From Rubellimicrobium rubrum (GTDB taxonomy: Bacteria > Pseudomonadota > Alphaproteobacteria > Rhodobacterales > Rhodobacteraceae), in NCBI RefSeq assembly GCF_006152115.1, contig NZ_VDFU01000031.1, forward strand, positions 1 to 41,393: a DNA stretch of 41,393 nucleotides, read 5' to 3'. Both the position numbers and the translations under genes were made by a program. The notes under the pieces were generated by a model. It saw nothing but the letters and a program-made list of their open reading frames with translations. It did not search any database and was not told where the DNA came from. Below are positions 32,835-41,019 of this stretch, piece by piece (position 1 is the stretch's first letter; each line of letters starts with the position of its first letter).

Positions 32835-33929
32835 TCAGGTTCCTGTTGCGGCAACGGCTTCGGGACCGGGCCAAAGCGCCTGCGCCAGTTCCCTGGCCCG
32901 TGCCCGACCCGTATGGCCTGCCAGCACCCGCGTGCGTCCGGCAGATCCGATGGCGCGGCGGCGCGGCTCGGAAAGGTCGAGGGTGCGCAGCACGTCGTCG
33001 GTCCCGTGGGCGATGATGATGGCCTGGTCCGGAGGCAAGAGGTCCGAGATGCCACGCCAGGGATCGGAGATGATCGGAGTCGCGCAGGCTGCCGCCTCGA
33101 ACAGCCGGACCGACGGAGACCAGCCCATCCGGCGCATCGCGGCGCGCGTGACATTGAGGGTGAACCGCTGGGCGTTGTAGAACGCCGCGTGATCGGCGGG
33201 GGGCAGATGCTCGATCCGCTCCACGTTTGAAGGCCAGTCGATGTGGTCGGGATACTGCGGTCCGGCGACGACGAAGCGTAGGTCGGGCCGCTGCCTCGCA
33301 GGTTCGAGCAGGAGCGCGTCGAGCGTCGGCTGCCGGTCGTCGCTATAGGTTCCAAGATAGCCCAGATCCCACCGCTTGGCCGCCTCCGGGTCCGACGGAT
33401 AGGCTCCGGCATCGACCGAGCAGTACAGAGCCTCGGCCCGTCTTGCCCTGCGCACCAGCTCCAGGTGGTCCAGCACCTCGCCGCCGGAGAAGGAGAAGTA
33501 GATGTCGAACAGGGGCACCTGCCGGGCCGCAATGTATTCCTCATGCCCCTCGTCAAGAGCGGCGAGCGTCACTGGCGTATCGATGTCATAGAAACAAAGA
33601 TGCCTGAGGGTCATCTGCGACAGTCTGTCGATGAGCTGAACCCCTTCGGGCACGTAGGAGCCGACAATCACCGCATCCGCCGTTCGCAGCCGCCCGCCGT
33701 GACGCGACAGCATCGCCTCCATGTCGTCGTAAAGCTCGAACTCGCAGAAGTCGGGCTGGGGCAGATCGCGCTCGGAGGCGTACCAGGGCCGGTCGCGTTC
33801 CAGGAACAGGACGCGGTGGCCCTCCTCGTGCAGGCCGCGGATCAGGGCGCGGAAGGTGGTCGCGTGCCCGTTCCCCCATGAGGAGGACAGCGTCAGCCCC
33901 AGGATGACGATGTCGAGCGGCCGGGTCAC
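32835..33929 (-). CDS. CgeB-like glycosyltransferase
   Basis: A 364-residue GT-B protein with a CgeB-type C-terminal domain (Glyco_trans_1_2). YDIDTPVTLAALDEG and YFSFSGGEVLDHLE lie in the N-terminal half. The C-terminal half has LGYLGTYSDDRQ, NVTRAAMRRMGWSPSVRLFEAAACATPIISDPWRGI. It is clearly paralogous to its upstream neighbour. The start is GTG 33929, overlapping that gene's stop as GTGA. It is the last gene of a six-gene coupled run. The sugar it transfers is unknown. Confidence 0.85.
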   Translation of the reverse strand: MTRPLDIVILGLTLSSSWGNGHATTFRALIRGLHEEGHRVLFLERDRPWYASERDLPQPDFCEFELYDDMEAMLSRHGGRLRTADAVIVGSYVPEGVQLIDRLSQMTLRHLCFYDIDTPVTLAALDEGHEEYIAARQVPLFDIYFSFSGGEVLDHLELVRRARRAEALYCSVDAGAYPSDPEAAKRWDLGYLGTYSDDRQPTLDALLLEPARQRPDLRFVVAGPQYPDHIDWPSNVERIEHLPPADHAAFYNAQRFTLNVTRAAMRRMGWSPSVRLFEAAACATPIISDPWRGISDLLPPDQAIIIAHGTDDVLRTLDLSEPRRRAIGSAGRTRVLAGHTGRARARELAQALWPGPEAVAATGT

Positions 33930-35020
33930 TCCGCCGCCTCCATGCGCGCGGCATGGAGCCTGAACAACTCGTCGGTCTGGGCGGCTCGCTGGTCGTAGGT
34001 GTGGTGGGCCAGAACGCGCCGCAACGCCGCCTGACCGATCCGCTGCGCCTGCTCGGGCGTGACGGAGCGGACGAACTCGGCCACGTCGGCGCCGTCGCGG
34101 GCTACGAGGACCTCCTCGTTGGGGGTCAGGAACAGTTCGATCCCCTCCCACGCGTCGGTGACCAGGCAGGCTCCCGCACCGGCCGCCTCGAACACGCGGG
34201 TTGCGGGGGAGAAGCCGTTCACGGCCATGCTGTCGCGGGCGACGTTCAGCACCATGCGCGGCGAGCAGTTCAGCGCGTTGTGCTGGGCCGTGGGGACATG
34301 GCCGAGCTTCTGGACGTTCCCAGGCATTGCGACGTCATGCCAGCCATTGCCGCCCAAGATGAAGTGCTGGTCGGGAAGGAGGGCGGCCGCGCGGGTGAAG
34401 AATTCCGCCACCCGCTTGTCCCGGTCGGGAAGGCGGTTGCCCAGAAAGGCCATGTCGCAGGCGAAGCGCGGCTCGGGCGGGACGGGGTGATGGGTCGACG
34501 GATCGAGCGCGTTGTAGACCGGCACGCAGGCCTTGGCTCCAAAGCCCTGGTAGGCCGCGATCACCGGCTCCCCACCGCCATAGGTGAGCACCATGTCGAG
34601 GTCGGGGAGCCAGCGGCGCAGCGCGTGGTCAGGCGCGCCCCTCATTTCGGCCAAGGTGGCCGGTGCATCCACGTCCCAGAAGATCCGCAGCGCGCCCGGT
34701 CGGGCGGCAGCCATCACCTCGGACAGGATCAGGTCGTCCTCGAAGCCCACACCCGATGCCTTGACGACGATGTCGTACTGCGCGGCCTCGGCGGCCACCT
34801 TCCGCAGCGCCTCTACCGTGCCGTCATAGACCACGACGCGCGCCCAGTCCGGCGGGTCGATGTCCCGGTTCTTCTGCCGGTCATAGACGTCGGGCTCGTA
34901 GAAGGTGGTCTGGTAGCCCCTCGCGTGCAGCGCTCGGATGATCCCCCGGTAATAGGTCGCGGCCCCGTTCCAGTAGGCCGACAGGAGGCTCGATCCGTAA
35001 AAGGCGATGGTCTTGGTCAT
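33926..35020 (-). CDS. CgeB-like glycosyltransferase
   Basis: A 364-residue protein of the same type as its downstream neighbour. It shows FWDVDAPATLAEMRG, VLTYGGGEPVIAAYQGFGA, DMAFLGNRLPDRDKRV and LNVARDSMAVNGFSPATRVFEAAGAGACLVTDAWEGIE, which align block by block with that protein, so tandem duplication and divergence are likely. ATG 35020 overlaps the upstream gene by four bases. Predicted cytosolic glycosyltransferase of the second glycan locus; substrates are not determinable. Confidence 0.86.
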   Translation of the reverse strand: MTKTIAFYGSSLLSAYWNGAATYYRGIIRALHARGYQTTFYEPDVYDRQKNRDIDPPDWARVVVYDGTVEALRKVAAEAAQYDIVVKASGVGFEDDLILSEVMAAARPGALRIFWDVDAPATLAEMRGAPDHALRRWLPDLDMVLTYGGGEPVIAAYQGFGAKACVPVYNALDPSTHHPVPPEPRFACDMAFLGNRLPDRDKRVAEFFTRAAALLPDQHFILGGNGWHDVAMPGNVQKLGHVPTAQHNALNCSPRMVLNVARDSMAVNGFSPATRVFEAAGAGACLVTDAWEGIELFLTPNEEVLVARDGADVAEFVRSVTPEQAQRIGQAALRRVLAHHTYDQRAAQTDELFRLHAARMEAAE

Positions 35021-36120
35021 GCGGTCTTCCTTGCGGGCGCACGGAACTGGTCCAGGGTGCGCATCAGCTCATCCACGCGATGGCGGCAGGTGTGGCGGGC
35101 CTGGATGGTCTCCAGCCCACGCTGGGCCTGCTCGGCCCGGGCGGCGGGGTCGTTCACCAGGGTACGAAGCTGGGTCCGCATCTCGTCCCCGTTCCGCGCC
35201 CAAAGAAAGTCACCGGGGCGGAACAGCCCTTCGACGTCGTCCCAGGGCGCGCTGACGAGGGGGATGCCGCAAGCCAGCGCCTCGAAGGGGCGGATGGTCG
35301 GGATGCCGGGAAGCTGCTCCACATAAGGCCGCCGGGGGACATGGACGGTGACGCGGTAGCGGGCAAAGGCGCGGGGCACCTCGGCGTTGGGGATCCAGCC
35401 GCCATAATCAATCTCGGCGGCATCGAGCTTGGCCAGAGCTTCGGCGGGGTAACGGACGCCGCGCACGGTGCTGCGGAGCCCCAGGTCGCGCGCGGGTTCG
35501 ATCAGGAACTCCGACAGTTCGGCACTCCGTTCGTCGTCCCCCCAATTGCCGATCCAGACGAGGTCGCCGTCCTCGGGCTCGCCGGGGATGGGGTGGAACA
35601 GCGCGTCATCTGCTGCCTCGTGCCAGGCAAAGACCTGACGGCCCCAACCGGCCTTGAGGTACCGCTCGCGCAGCGCCTCGCCAAAGGCGAGGATGCCGTC
35701 GTAGCCGGACAGGTCCATCGCCCCAATCTCGCCCTCCGCGCTCACCGCGCGGTGGTGCGTGTCGTGGAAAAGCAGCGTGAAGCGTCCGCCGCGGGTCCGG
35801 GCTGCCCCGATCCGTGCCACGAGCGCGGGCTCGCTCCATTCGTGGACGATGACCACGTCGGCCGCATCCAAGGCCGCCTCATGGTCGAAACTCGCGTCGT
35901 AGATGCTCGCAGTCAGTCCCGGAAAGTCACGGTGGAACGATGCCAATGCCCCCTGGCCCTGATCGGCCAGCAGGTTGTCGCGGCTCCAGGACTCCTGCGG
36001 CTCCAGGGCCAGCGTCTCATGGCCGCGCCGGTTCAGGTCACGCATCACGCCGCGCAGGAAATGCGCGTTGCCGTGGTTCCAGTCCGAGATCAACGAATGG
36101 GTATAGAACAGGAAGCGCAT
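35017..36120 (-). CDS. glycosyltransferase, CgeB-related
   Basis: A 367-residue GT-B protein starting MRFLFYTHSLISDWNHGNAHFLRGVMRDL. That opening matches the pattern of its two downstream neighbours (WNG/WGNGH plus helix). The C-terminal half has LVWIGNWGDDERSAEL, DYGGWIPNAEVPRAFARYRVTVHVPRR and IPTIRPFEALACGIPLVSAPWDDVEGLF, again a Glyco_trans_1_2-like domain. It overlaps the next gene by ATGA and starts one base after the stop of the upstream gene. Acceptor and donor are unknown. Confidence 0.84.
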   Translation of the reverse strand: MRFLFYTHSLISDWNHGNAHFLRGVMRDLNRRGHETLALEPQESWSRDNLLADQGQGALASFHRDFPGLTASIYDASFDHEAALDAADVVIVHEWSEPALVARIGAARTRGGRFTLLFHDTHHRAVSAEGEIGAMDLSGYDGILAFGEALRERYLKAGWGRQVFAWHEAADDALFHPIPGEPEDGDLVWIGNWGDDERSAELSEFLIEPARDLGLRSTVRGVRYPAEALAKLDAAEIDYGGWIPNAEVPRAFARYRVTVHVPRRPYVEQLPGIPTIRPFEALACGIPLVSAPWDDVEGLFRPGDFLWARNGDEMRTQLRTLVNDPAARAEQAQRGLETIQARHTCRHRVDELMRTLDQFRAPARKTA

Positions 36121-36121
36121 C

Positions 36122-37210
36122 TCACCTCGTGGGGAGGGGTTGGCGGACAAGGTCCATGTAAAGCGACAGCATCGCCGTGGCCTGGGCCTCGGGAGTGAAG
36201 CGGCGCGAACGCAGACGCGCAGCCTCGCCCAACCGTCTCCGCTCGGGCGGATCGGCGGCAAGCCGGTCCAGCATGACCGCCAGGGCCTCGGCGTCGCGGG
36301 GCGGAAAGAACATCGCGGCCTCTGACCAGAGCTCCCGGAACGTCGGGATGTCCGACAGGACCAGCGGCAGCCCCATGCGGGCCGCCTCGGCTACGGCAAG
36401 GCCGAACGGCTCGTAGATCGATGGCGAAACGAAGATCCCCGCTTCGCTCATCAAGGCCACGGCCTCGGCATGCGGACGCTCGCCCTTGGCGATCGCGTTC
36501 CGCGCCGTGAAGATCGTGCCGTTCGGACCCTGCGTCGGGCCGAGCAGATGGATGGGCAGGTTGGTGTGTTCGGCGGCGGCGTCGAGCGTTGCGCCGTTCT
36601 TGCCCTCATCCCACCAGCGCCCCGATGCCACCACCATCGGCTTGCCGAGGGTCTTACCCAAAGGGGCCGCCGTAGAGTTCGGAACAACGCGAAGGGTGGG
36701 AAGCTGGCCATAGCAGGCCGTCAGCGCGGCCCCGTGGGAGCGGGATGGGGCCACGACCGCGTCGGCTCGGCTCAGGCCCTGGGCATTCAGCGCGCCGTGC
36801 CATTCCCAGCCGGGCGGCAGGCCGCTGCCCCGGACGGCCCGGAACCATGTGGTCACACAGGAATGAGATACGACGACCACCGGCCGGTCCGTCTTAAGCC
36901 CTGCGGCCTGCGTGGGCAGATTGAGATGCAGGAGATCCGCGCCGTGCCTTTGCGCGGCCCCCGCGATCAGGTCGGGAATGGCCCGCAGGTCGGCTGCGTC
37001 CTCGGCCAGCCAGTCGAGCGGCGCGTCGATCCAGTCGAGCAGTCCCTTGGCCTCCGCCTCGGCCCGTTGCTGGTCCGAGGGCGAGGGTCCAAAGCCCAGG
37101 AACACCGTGTCCACTCCACGGGGACGCAGGGCCACGGCCAGGTCCATCGCATAGCGCCAGACCCCGCCGACGGCATCGAGCGTCATCAGGAGCCTGATGC
37201 GCTCCGTCAT
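36122..37210 (-). CDS. GT4 glycosyltransferase
   Basis: A 362-residue retaining glycosyltransferase. The glycine-rich opening is LDAVGGVWRYAMDLA. The donor-binding half has VVASGRWWDEGKN and the classical GT4 motif FVSPSIYEPFGLAVAEAARMGLPLVLSDIP, with the E-x7-E pair intact. ATG 37210 overlaps the epimerase stop as ATGA. The long open frame upstream of that ATG is an out-of-phase reading of the epimerase gene. It belongs to the coupled six-gene run of the second glycan locus. Confidence 0.88.
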   Translation of the reverse strand: MTERIRLLMTLDAVGGVWRYAMDLAVALRPRGVDTVFLGFGPSPSDQQRAEAEAKGLLDWIDAPLDWLAEDAADLRAIPDLIAGAAQRHGADLLHLNLPTQAAGLKTDRPVVVVSHSCVTTWFRAVRGSGLPPGWEWHGALNAQGLSRADAVVAPSRSHGAALTACYGQLPTLRVVPNSTAAPLGKTLGKPMVVASGRWWDEGKNGATLDAAAEHTNLPIHLLGPTQGPNGTIFTARNAIAKGERPHAEAVALMSEAGIFVSPSIYEPFGLAVAEAARMGLPLVLSDIPTFRELWSEAAMFFPPRDAEALAVMLDRLAADPPERRRLGEAARLRSRRFTPEAQATAMLSLYMDLVRQPLPTR

Positions 37211-38259
37211 GCGCGGATGCGCTCGGGCGCGGCCGGCAGGGACCGATTGGCCCGCAGCCAGGCCGCGAGATCGGCCAGCCCGTCGCGCCAGCCCATCCTC
37301 GGCTGCCATCCCGTTCGTGCCAATAACCGGGAGGTGTTTGCCACGAAGTAGTGCTGGTCGCCTTGCCGCCACTCGCCATGTGTGACGGGAAGACGCCGCT
37401 CCACGAGGCGCTCGATCTCGCGCAGGACGGCAAGGAGGCTCACCGCGTTCATGGGCCCGCCGCCCAGGTTGAAGGCCTGGCCCGACAGGCGATCGATGTC
37501 CTTCAGCACCGCGCGGTAGGCGGCCACGGCATCGGCCACATGGAGAATGTCGCGCACCTGCTTGCCGTCGCCATAAACCGAGATCGGCTTGCCTTCGAGG
37601 GCACGGATCAGGAAATGGGCGACCCAACCCTGGTCCTCGGTCCCGAACTGGCGCGGGCCGTAGATGCAGCTCATCCGCAGCACGGCGGCCGGAAGGCCGT
37701 AGGACCGGGCGTAGTCCAGCACGTACTGATCCGCGACCCCCTTGGAACATCCGTAGGGCGTATGGAAATCGAGCGGCTGGTCCTCTCCGATCCCGCTGGC
37801 GCGGATGCTCTCGTCGGCCGGGACGTAGCGGTCGGTAGCCTCGGCCATCTCGAGGGCTTCCAGGCAGCCGTAGACCTTGTTGGTGGACGCGAACAGGACC
37901 GGGATCCGGCGACCGGTCGCGCGAACCGCCTCCAGCAGGTTGATCGTGCCGCGTGCGTTGACCTCGAAGTCGTCGATCGGGTTCGTGAGGCTCGTGGTGA
38001 CTGCCGTCTGTGCGGCGAGGTGGATCACTGCGGATGCGTCCCGCACCGCTTCGCGCAGGCTGGCCTCGTCCCTCAGGTCGGCCTGCATCGCCCTGACCCG
38101 CGATCCATGTCGCCCTTCCAGCCAGCGGAGGTTCTGCTCCACGCCCGGTCGGCTCAGGTTGTCGAAGACGACGACCTCGTGCCCATCCGCAAGGAAGCTG
38201 TCGGCAATGTTGGACCCGATGAAGCCCGACCCTCCCGTGATGAGGACCGGTTCCTTCAC
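37207..38259 (-). CDS. NAD-dependent epimerase, CDP-paratose 2-epimerase-like
   Basis: A 350-residue extended short-chain dehydrogenase acting on a nucleotide sugar. The cofactor motif is VLITGGSGFIGSNIAD (5-20). The catalytic region reads FASTNKVYG and later TPYGCSKGVADQYVLDYARSYGLPAAVLRMSCIYGPRQ. STNKVYG and YGCSKG-ADQYVLDYAR are features of CDP-paratose/CDP-tyvelose 2-epimerases, so a dideoxyhexose role is possible. None of the other CDP-dideoxysugar genes is in the window, however, so the substrate could differ. The start is GTG 38259, overlapping the upstream gene as GTGA. Confidence 0.86.
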   Translation of the reverse strand: MKEPVLITGGSGFIGSNIADSFLADGHEVVVFDNLSRPGVEQNLRWLEGRHGSRVRAMQADLRDEASLREAVRDASAVIHLAAQTAVTTSLTNPIDDFEVNARGTINLLEAVRATGRRIPVLFASTNKVYGCLEALEMAEATDRYVPADESIRASGIGEDQPLDFHTPYGCSKGVADQYVLDYARSYGLPAAVLRMSCIYGPRQFGTEDQGWVAHFLIRALEGKPISVYGDGKQVRDILHVADAVAAYRAVLKDIDRLSGQAFNLGGGPMNAVSLLAVLREIERLVERRLPVTHGEWRQGDQHYFVANTSRLLARTGWQPRMGWRDGLADLAAWLRANRSLPAAPERIRA

Positions 38260-39362
38260 GACACGAGCCTCCGTTCCTCGAGTTGCTTGCGCATCTCGGC
38301 CCCGCGGTCGATCACGACCTCGCCGCGCACCCATTCCACGAACTCATCCAGGGAGTCCTCGAGCCGGTGCTGCGGCTCAAAGCCCAGGAGCTCGCGCGCC
38401 TTGGTGATGTCCGAGAAGCAGTTGCGGATATCGCCCGAGCGCGACTTGCCCAGGATCTCGGGCCCGAGATGAGGCAGGTTCATCGCCCCGGCCAGAAGCC
38501 GTGCGACGCCCGACACGGTGTAGGCCTGGCCCGAGCCGATGTTGAACAGCTCGCCCGCGGCGCGGTCGCTTTCGTAGGCTAGACGGAAGGCGCGGGCGAC
38601 ATCGCGGACATGGACGAAGTCGCGCTTCTGCTCCCCGTCCTCGAAGATCGTGGGACGCTCGCCGCTCGCCAGACGCGAAGCGAAGTTCGCCAGCACGCCA
38701 GTATAGGGGTTTGACAGGGCCTGGCCCGCGCCAAAGACGTTGAACAGCCGAAGCGCCACGGCCGGCACGTCGTAGGCTTCGCCGAAGATCAGGACAGCGC
38801 GCTCCTGCGCATACTTCGTGAGAGCATAGATGGACGCCAGATCGACGCGCTTGCGTTCGTCGGTGGGATGCGGGGTCAGGGGCTCGCCATTCGGTCCCAG
38901 GGCGCTCCATTGCCCGGTCTTGATGTCGGCCGGTCTGCGCCGGACCGTTTCGAGCAGCGTCCCGTCCGGCATGGCATAGTAGCCCTCGCCGTAGACGCTC
39001 ATGGAGGACGCGACGACGATGCGCCCGACCGGGTTCGCCAGCATCGCTTCCAGAAGCACCGCGGTGCCGAGGTCGTTCGCGCCGACATAGCGGGCGATCT
39101 CGTACATGGACTGGCCCACGCCCACCTCGGCCGCGAGATGGATCACGCCATCGCAGCCGCTCAGGGCAGGGCGGAGCCGGTCAGCATCGCGCATGTCGCC
39201 GCGAACGACCTCAGCCCCTTTGGGAAGCGCCACTTCGGCTGCGCCGTGCACCTGGTCGATCATGGCGTCGTAGAGACGCACCTCGTAGCCATGGGCCAGA
39301 AGCTCCTCGGCGACGTGCCGCCCGATGAAGCCGCAGCCGCCGGTGATCAGTACTTTCGTCAT
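38256..39362 (-). CDS. NAD-dependent nucleotide-sugar epimerase/dehydratase
   Basis: A 368-residue extended short-chain dehydrogenase. MTKVLITGGCGFIGRHVAEELL carries the Rossmann motif. SSMSVYGEG and SIYALTKYAQE hold the Ser/Tyr/Lys catalytic set, and ALRLFNVFGAGQALSNPYTGV is the substrate-binding block. It resembles dTDP/UDP-sugar 4-epimerases. An insert of about 30 residues (ETVRRRPADIKTGQWSALGP...) lies between the catalytic Ser and Tyr. ATG 39362 has GGGGGA upstream. It is the first gene of the minus-strand run and is divergent from the medium-chain dehydrogenase, with about 300 bases between their starts. Confidence 0.85.
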   Translation of the reverse strand: MTKVLITGGCGFIGRHVAEELLAHGYEVRLYDAMIDQVHGAAEVALPKGAEVVRGDMRDADRLRPALSGCDGVIHLAAEVGVGQSMYEIARYVGANDLGTAVLLEAMLANPVGRIVVASSMSVYGEGYYAMPDGTLLETVRRRPADIKTGQWSALGPNGEPLTPHPTDERKRVDLASIYALTKYAQERAVLIFGEAYDVPAVALRLFNVFGAGQALSNPYTGVLANFASRLASGERPTIFEDGEQKRDFVHVRDVARAFRLAYESDRAAGELFNIGSGQAYTVSGVARLLAGAMNLPHLGPEILGKSRSGDIRNCFSDITKARELLGFEPQHRLEDSLDEFVEWVRGEVVIDRGAEMRKQLEERRLVS

Positions 39363-39590
39363 CAGTCCCCCTGCGCATCCCGAACTGGCGCCAGTCGAGC
39401 GGGAACGCTCTTCATCTACAAAGGTTCCTGAAAACGTGATCGCGACCGGGTGTCGGCGCATTTCCGCGTTGCGCCCTGACGTTGTGAGCCGTTGCCAAGA
39501 CGGGGTTGCCTCTTGTTCCCTTTCTGTCGTGCCCTAGGCTGGAACGCAGTCGGCGTGGCGGCTGTTGAGTTCCTTCTGGAACGCCGCGCC

Positions 39591-39619
39591 TTGATCATAG
39601 GACGGCCCATGCTTCTAAT
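39591..39619 (+). promoter_or_regulatory. predicted sigma70-type promoter for the dehydrogenase gene
   Basis: TTGATC (39591-39596) and TCTAAT (39614-39619) are separated by 17 bases. They match the -35 consensus at four and the -10 consensus at five of six positions. Transcription would begin near 39626, about 40 bases before the dehydrogenase ATG. The rest of the roughly 300-base divergent region shows nothing else I can name. Confidence 0.45.
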
Positions 39620-39664
39620 AAACCATCGTTCGACCCAGCTTATCGCTTGTCCGGAGATCCTGGC

Positions 39665-40648
39665 ATGACGGCCGATGCGGGGCTCCTCCACGCTGCCCGT
39701 GTCGTCGGCCCCGGGCAGGTCGAGATCGTGACCCTCCCACTGCCCGAGCCCGGGCCCGACGAAGTCCGGGTCAAGCTGGAAGGTTGCGGCGTATGCGCCT
39801 CCAACCTGGAGCCATGGGCAGGACCCGACTGGATGACCTTCCCGACCGAGCCGGGTGGCCTGGGCCATGAAGGCTGGGGTGTCATCGATGCCGTGGGCCC
39901 CAAGGTGGACGGCCTGAAGCCCGGCCAGCGCGTCGCGTTGCTGGGGCAGCATGGCTATGCGTCCCATGATGTGGCTAAGGCAGGCCAAGTGGTGCCCTTG
40001 CCGCCCGAACTCGATGGGCTGCCCTTCCCCGGCGAGGCGTTCGGCTGTGTCATGAACATCTTCCGCCGCAGTGCCATTGCACCGGGCGACACGGTCGCGA
40101 TCGTCGGGATCGGCTTCATCGGGGCCGCCCTGACCCGCTTGGCGGCGCGGATTGGAGCCAAGGTCATCGCCATCTCGCGCCGGGACAGTTCCCTTGATCT
40201 TGCCCGAGACATGGGGGCGGCGCATGTCGTGCCGATGCACGATCACTGGGCCATCATCGAAGAGGTGCGGAACCTGACGGATGGTCGCTTCTGCGATGTC
40301 GTGATCGAAGCGGTGGGCAAGCAATGGCCTCTCGATCTTGCGGGGGAAATCGTTGCGGAAGGTGGGCGGCTGGTCATCGCCGGATACCATCAGGACGGGC
40401 CACGTCAAATCAACATGCAAAATTGGAACTGGCGGGGGATCGACGTCATAAATGCCCATGAACGCGATCCGGCCCGCTACGTGTCGGGGCTCCGCCAAGC
40501 CGTGGAAGCGGTAGCAACGGGGCAACTCGACCCGACGCCGCTCCTGACCCACCGCTTTCCTCTGGATCACCTGGCGGAGGCGTTGGATGCGACCCGGGAC
40601 AAGCCGGACGGCTTTGTAAAGGCCTACGTGGCGTGGGAGGAGTCCTGA
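39665..40648 (+). CDS. medium-chain (zinc-type) alcohol dehydrogenase-like protein
   Basis: A 327-residue medium-chain dehydrogenase. The N-terminal catalytic domain has GCGVCASN (catalytic-zinc Cys position) and GLGHEGWGV (His position). The nucleotide-binding domain has VAIVGIGFIGAALTRLAARIGAKVIAIS. There is no four-Cys structural zinc lobe between them, so it belongs to the shorter subgroup that includes polyol and inositol-type dehydrogenases. ATG 39665 follows GGAG. A role in making or oxidising a sugar precursor for the neighbouring glycan locus is plausible but inferred from position only. Confidence 0.85.
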   Translation: MTADAGLLHAARVVGPGQVEIVTLPLPEPGPDEVRVKLEGCGVCASNLEPWAGPDWMTFPTEPGGLGHEGWGVIDAVGPKVDGLKPGQRVALLGQHGYASHDVAKAGQVVPLPPELDGLPFPGEAFGCVMNIFRRSAIAPGDTVAIVGIGFIGAALTRLAARIGAKVIAISRRDSSLDLARDMGAAHVVPMHDHWAIIEEVRNLTDGRFCDVVIEAVGKQWPLDLAGEIVAEGGRLVIAGYHQDGPRQINMQNWNWRGIDVINAHERDPARYVSGLRQAVEAVATGQLDPTPLLTHRFPLDHLAEALDATRDKPDGFVKAYVAWEES

Positions 40649-41019
40649 CCTCCTGGAGCGTCGATCCGACATCCCTGACCCTCCATCGGCGTTCCGGCGG
40701 GGCAGTGTTCGTGCCTAGGGCGGCGATTCACCCGGCCCGCCGGCCTTCCCTGTTCAGGGCACCAAGCCGGCTGGTGTCGATGGAGGGGTTGCATGTGCTC
40801 CTGACTGTTGCGGCAGGGCGACAAGGTGCGGCAAGGATCAGCCGTGCCTGTTTCGCCCCTCACATCAAGAGGTTGACGGAGCGAACCGCGCCCTAGGTTC
40901 GTAGAAGAAGCTTCTGTGTTCCTCCGTGTGCGTTGTCGGTCCACGGGCGGCGCAGGGCCGAACCGCCGTGACGCGCGGACCATGCGACCGCGCGTGCTGC
41001 GCCGCAAGAAAGGTGCTGA
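40649..41019. other. intergenic region before the decarboxylase-like gene
   Basis: 371 bases with no gene I can support. TTGACG (40873-40878) and TAGGTT (40894-40899) with 15-base spacing could be a weak promoter for the gene starting at 41020. No terminator is obvious after the dehydrogenase. Confidence 0.4.
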
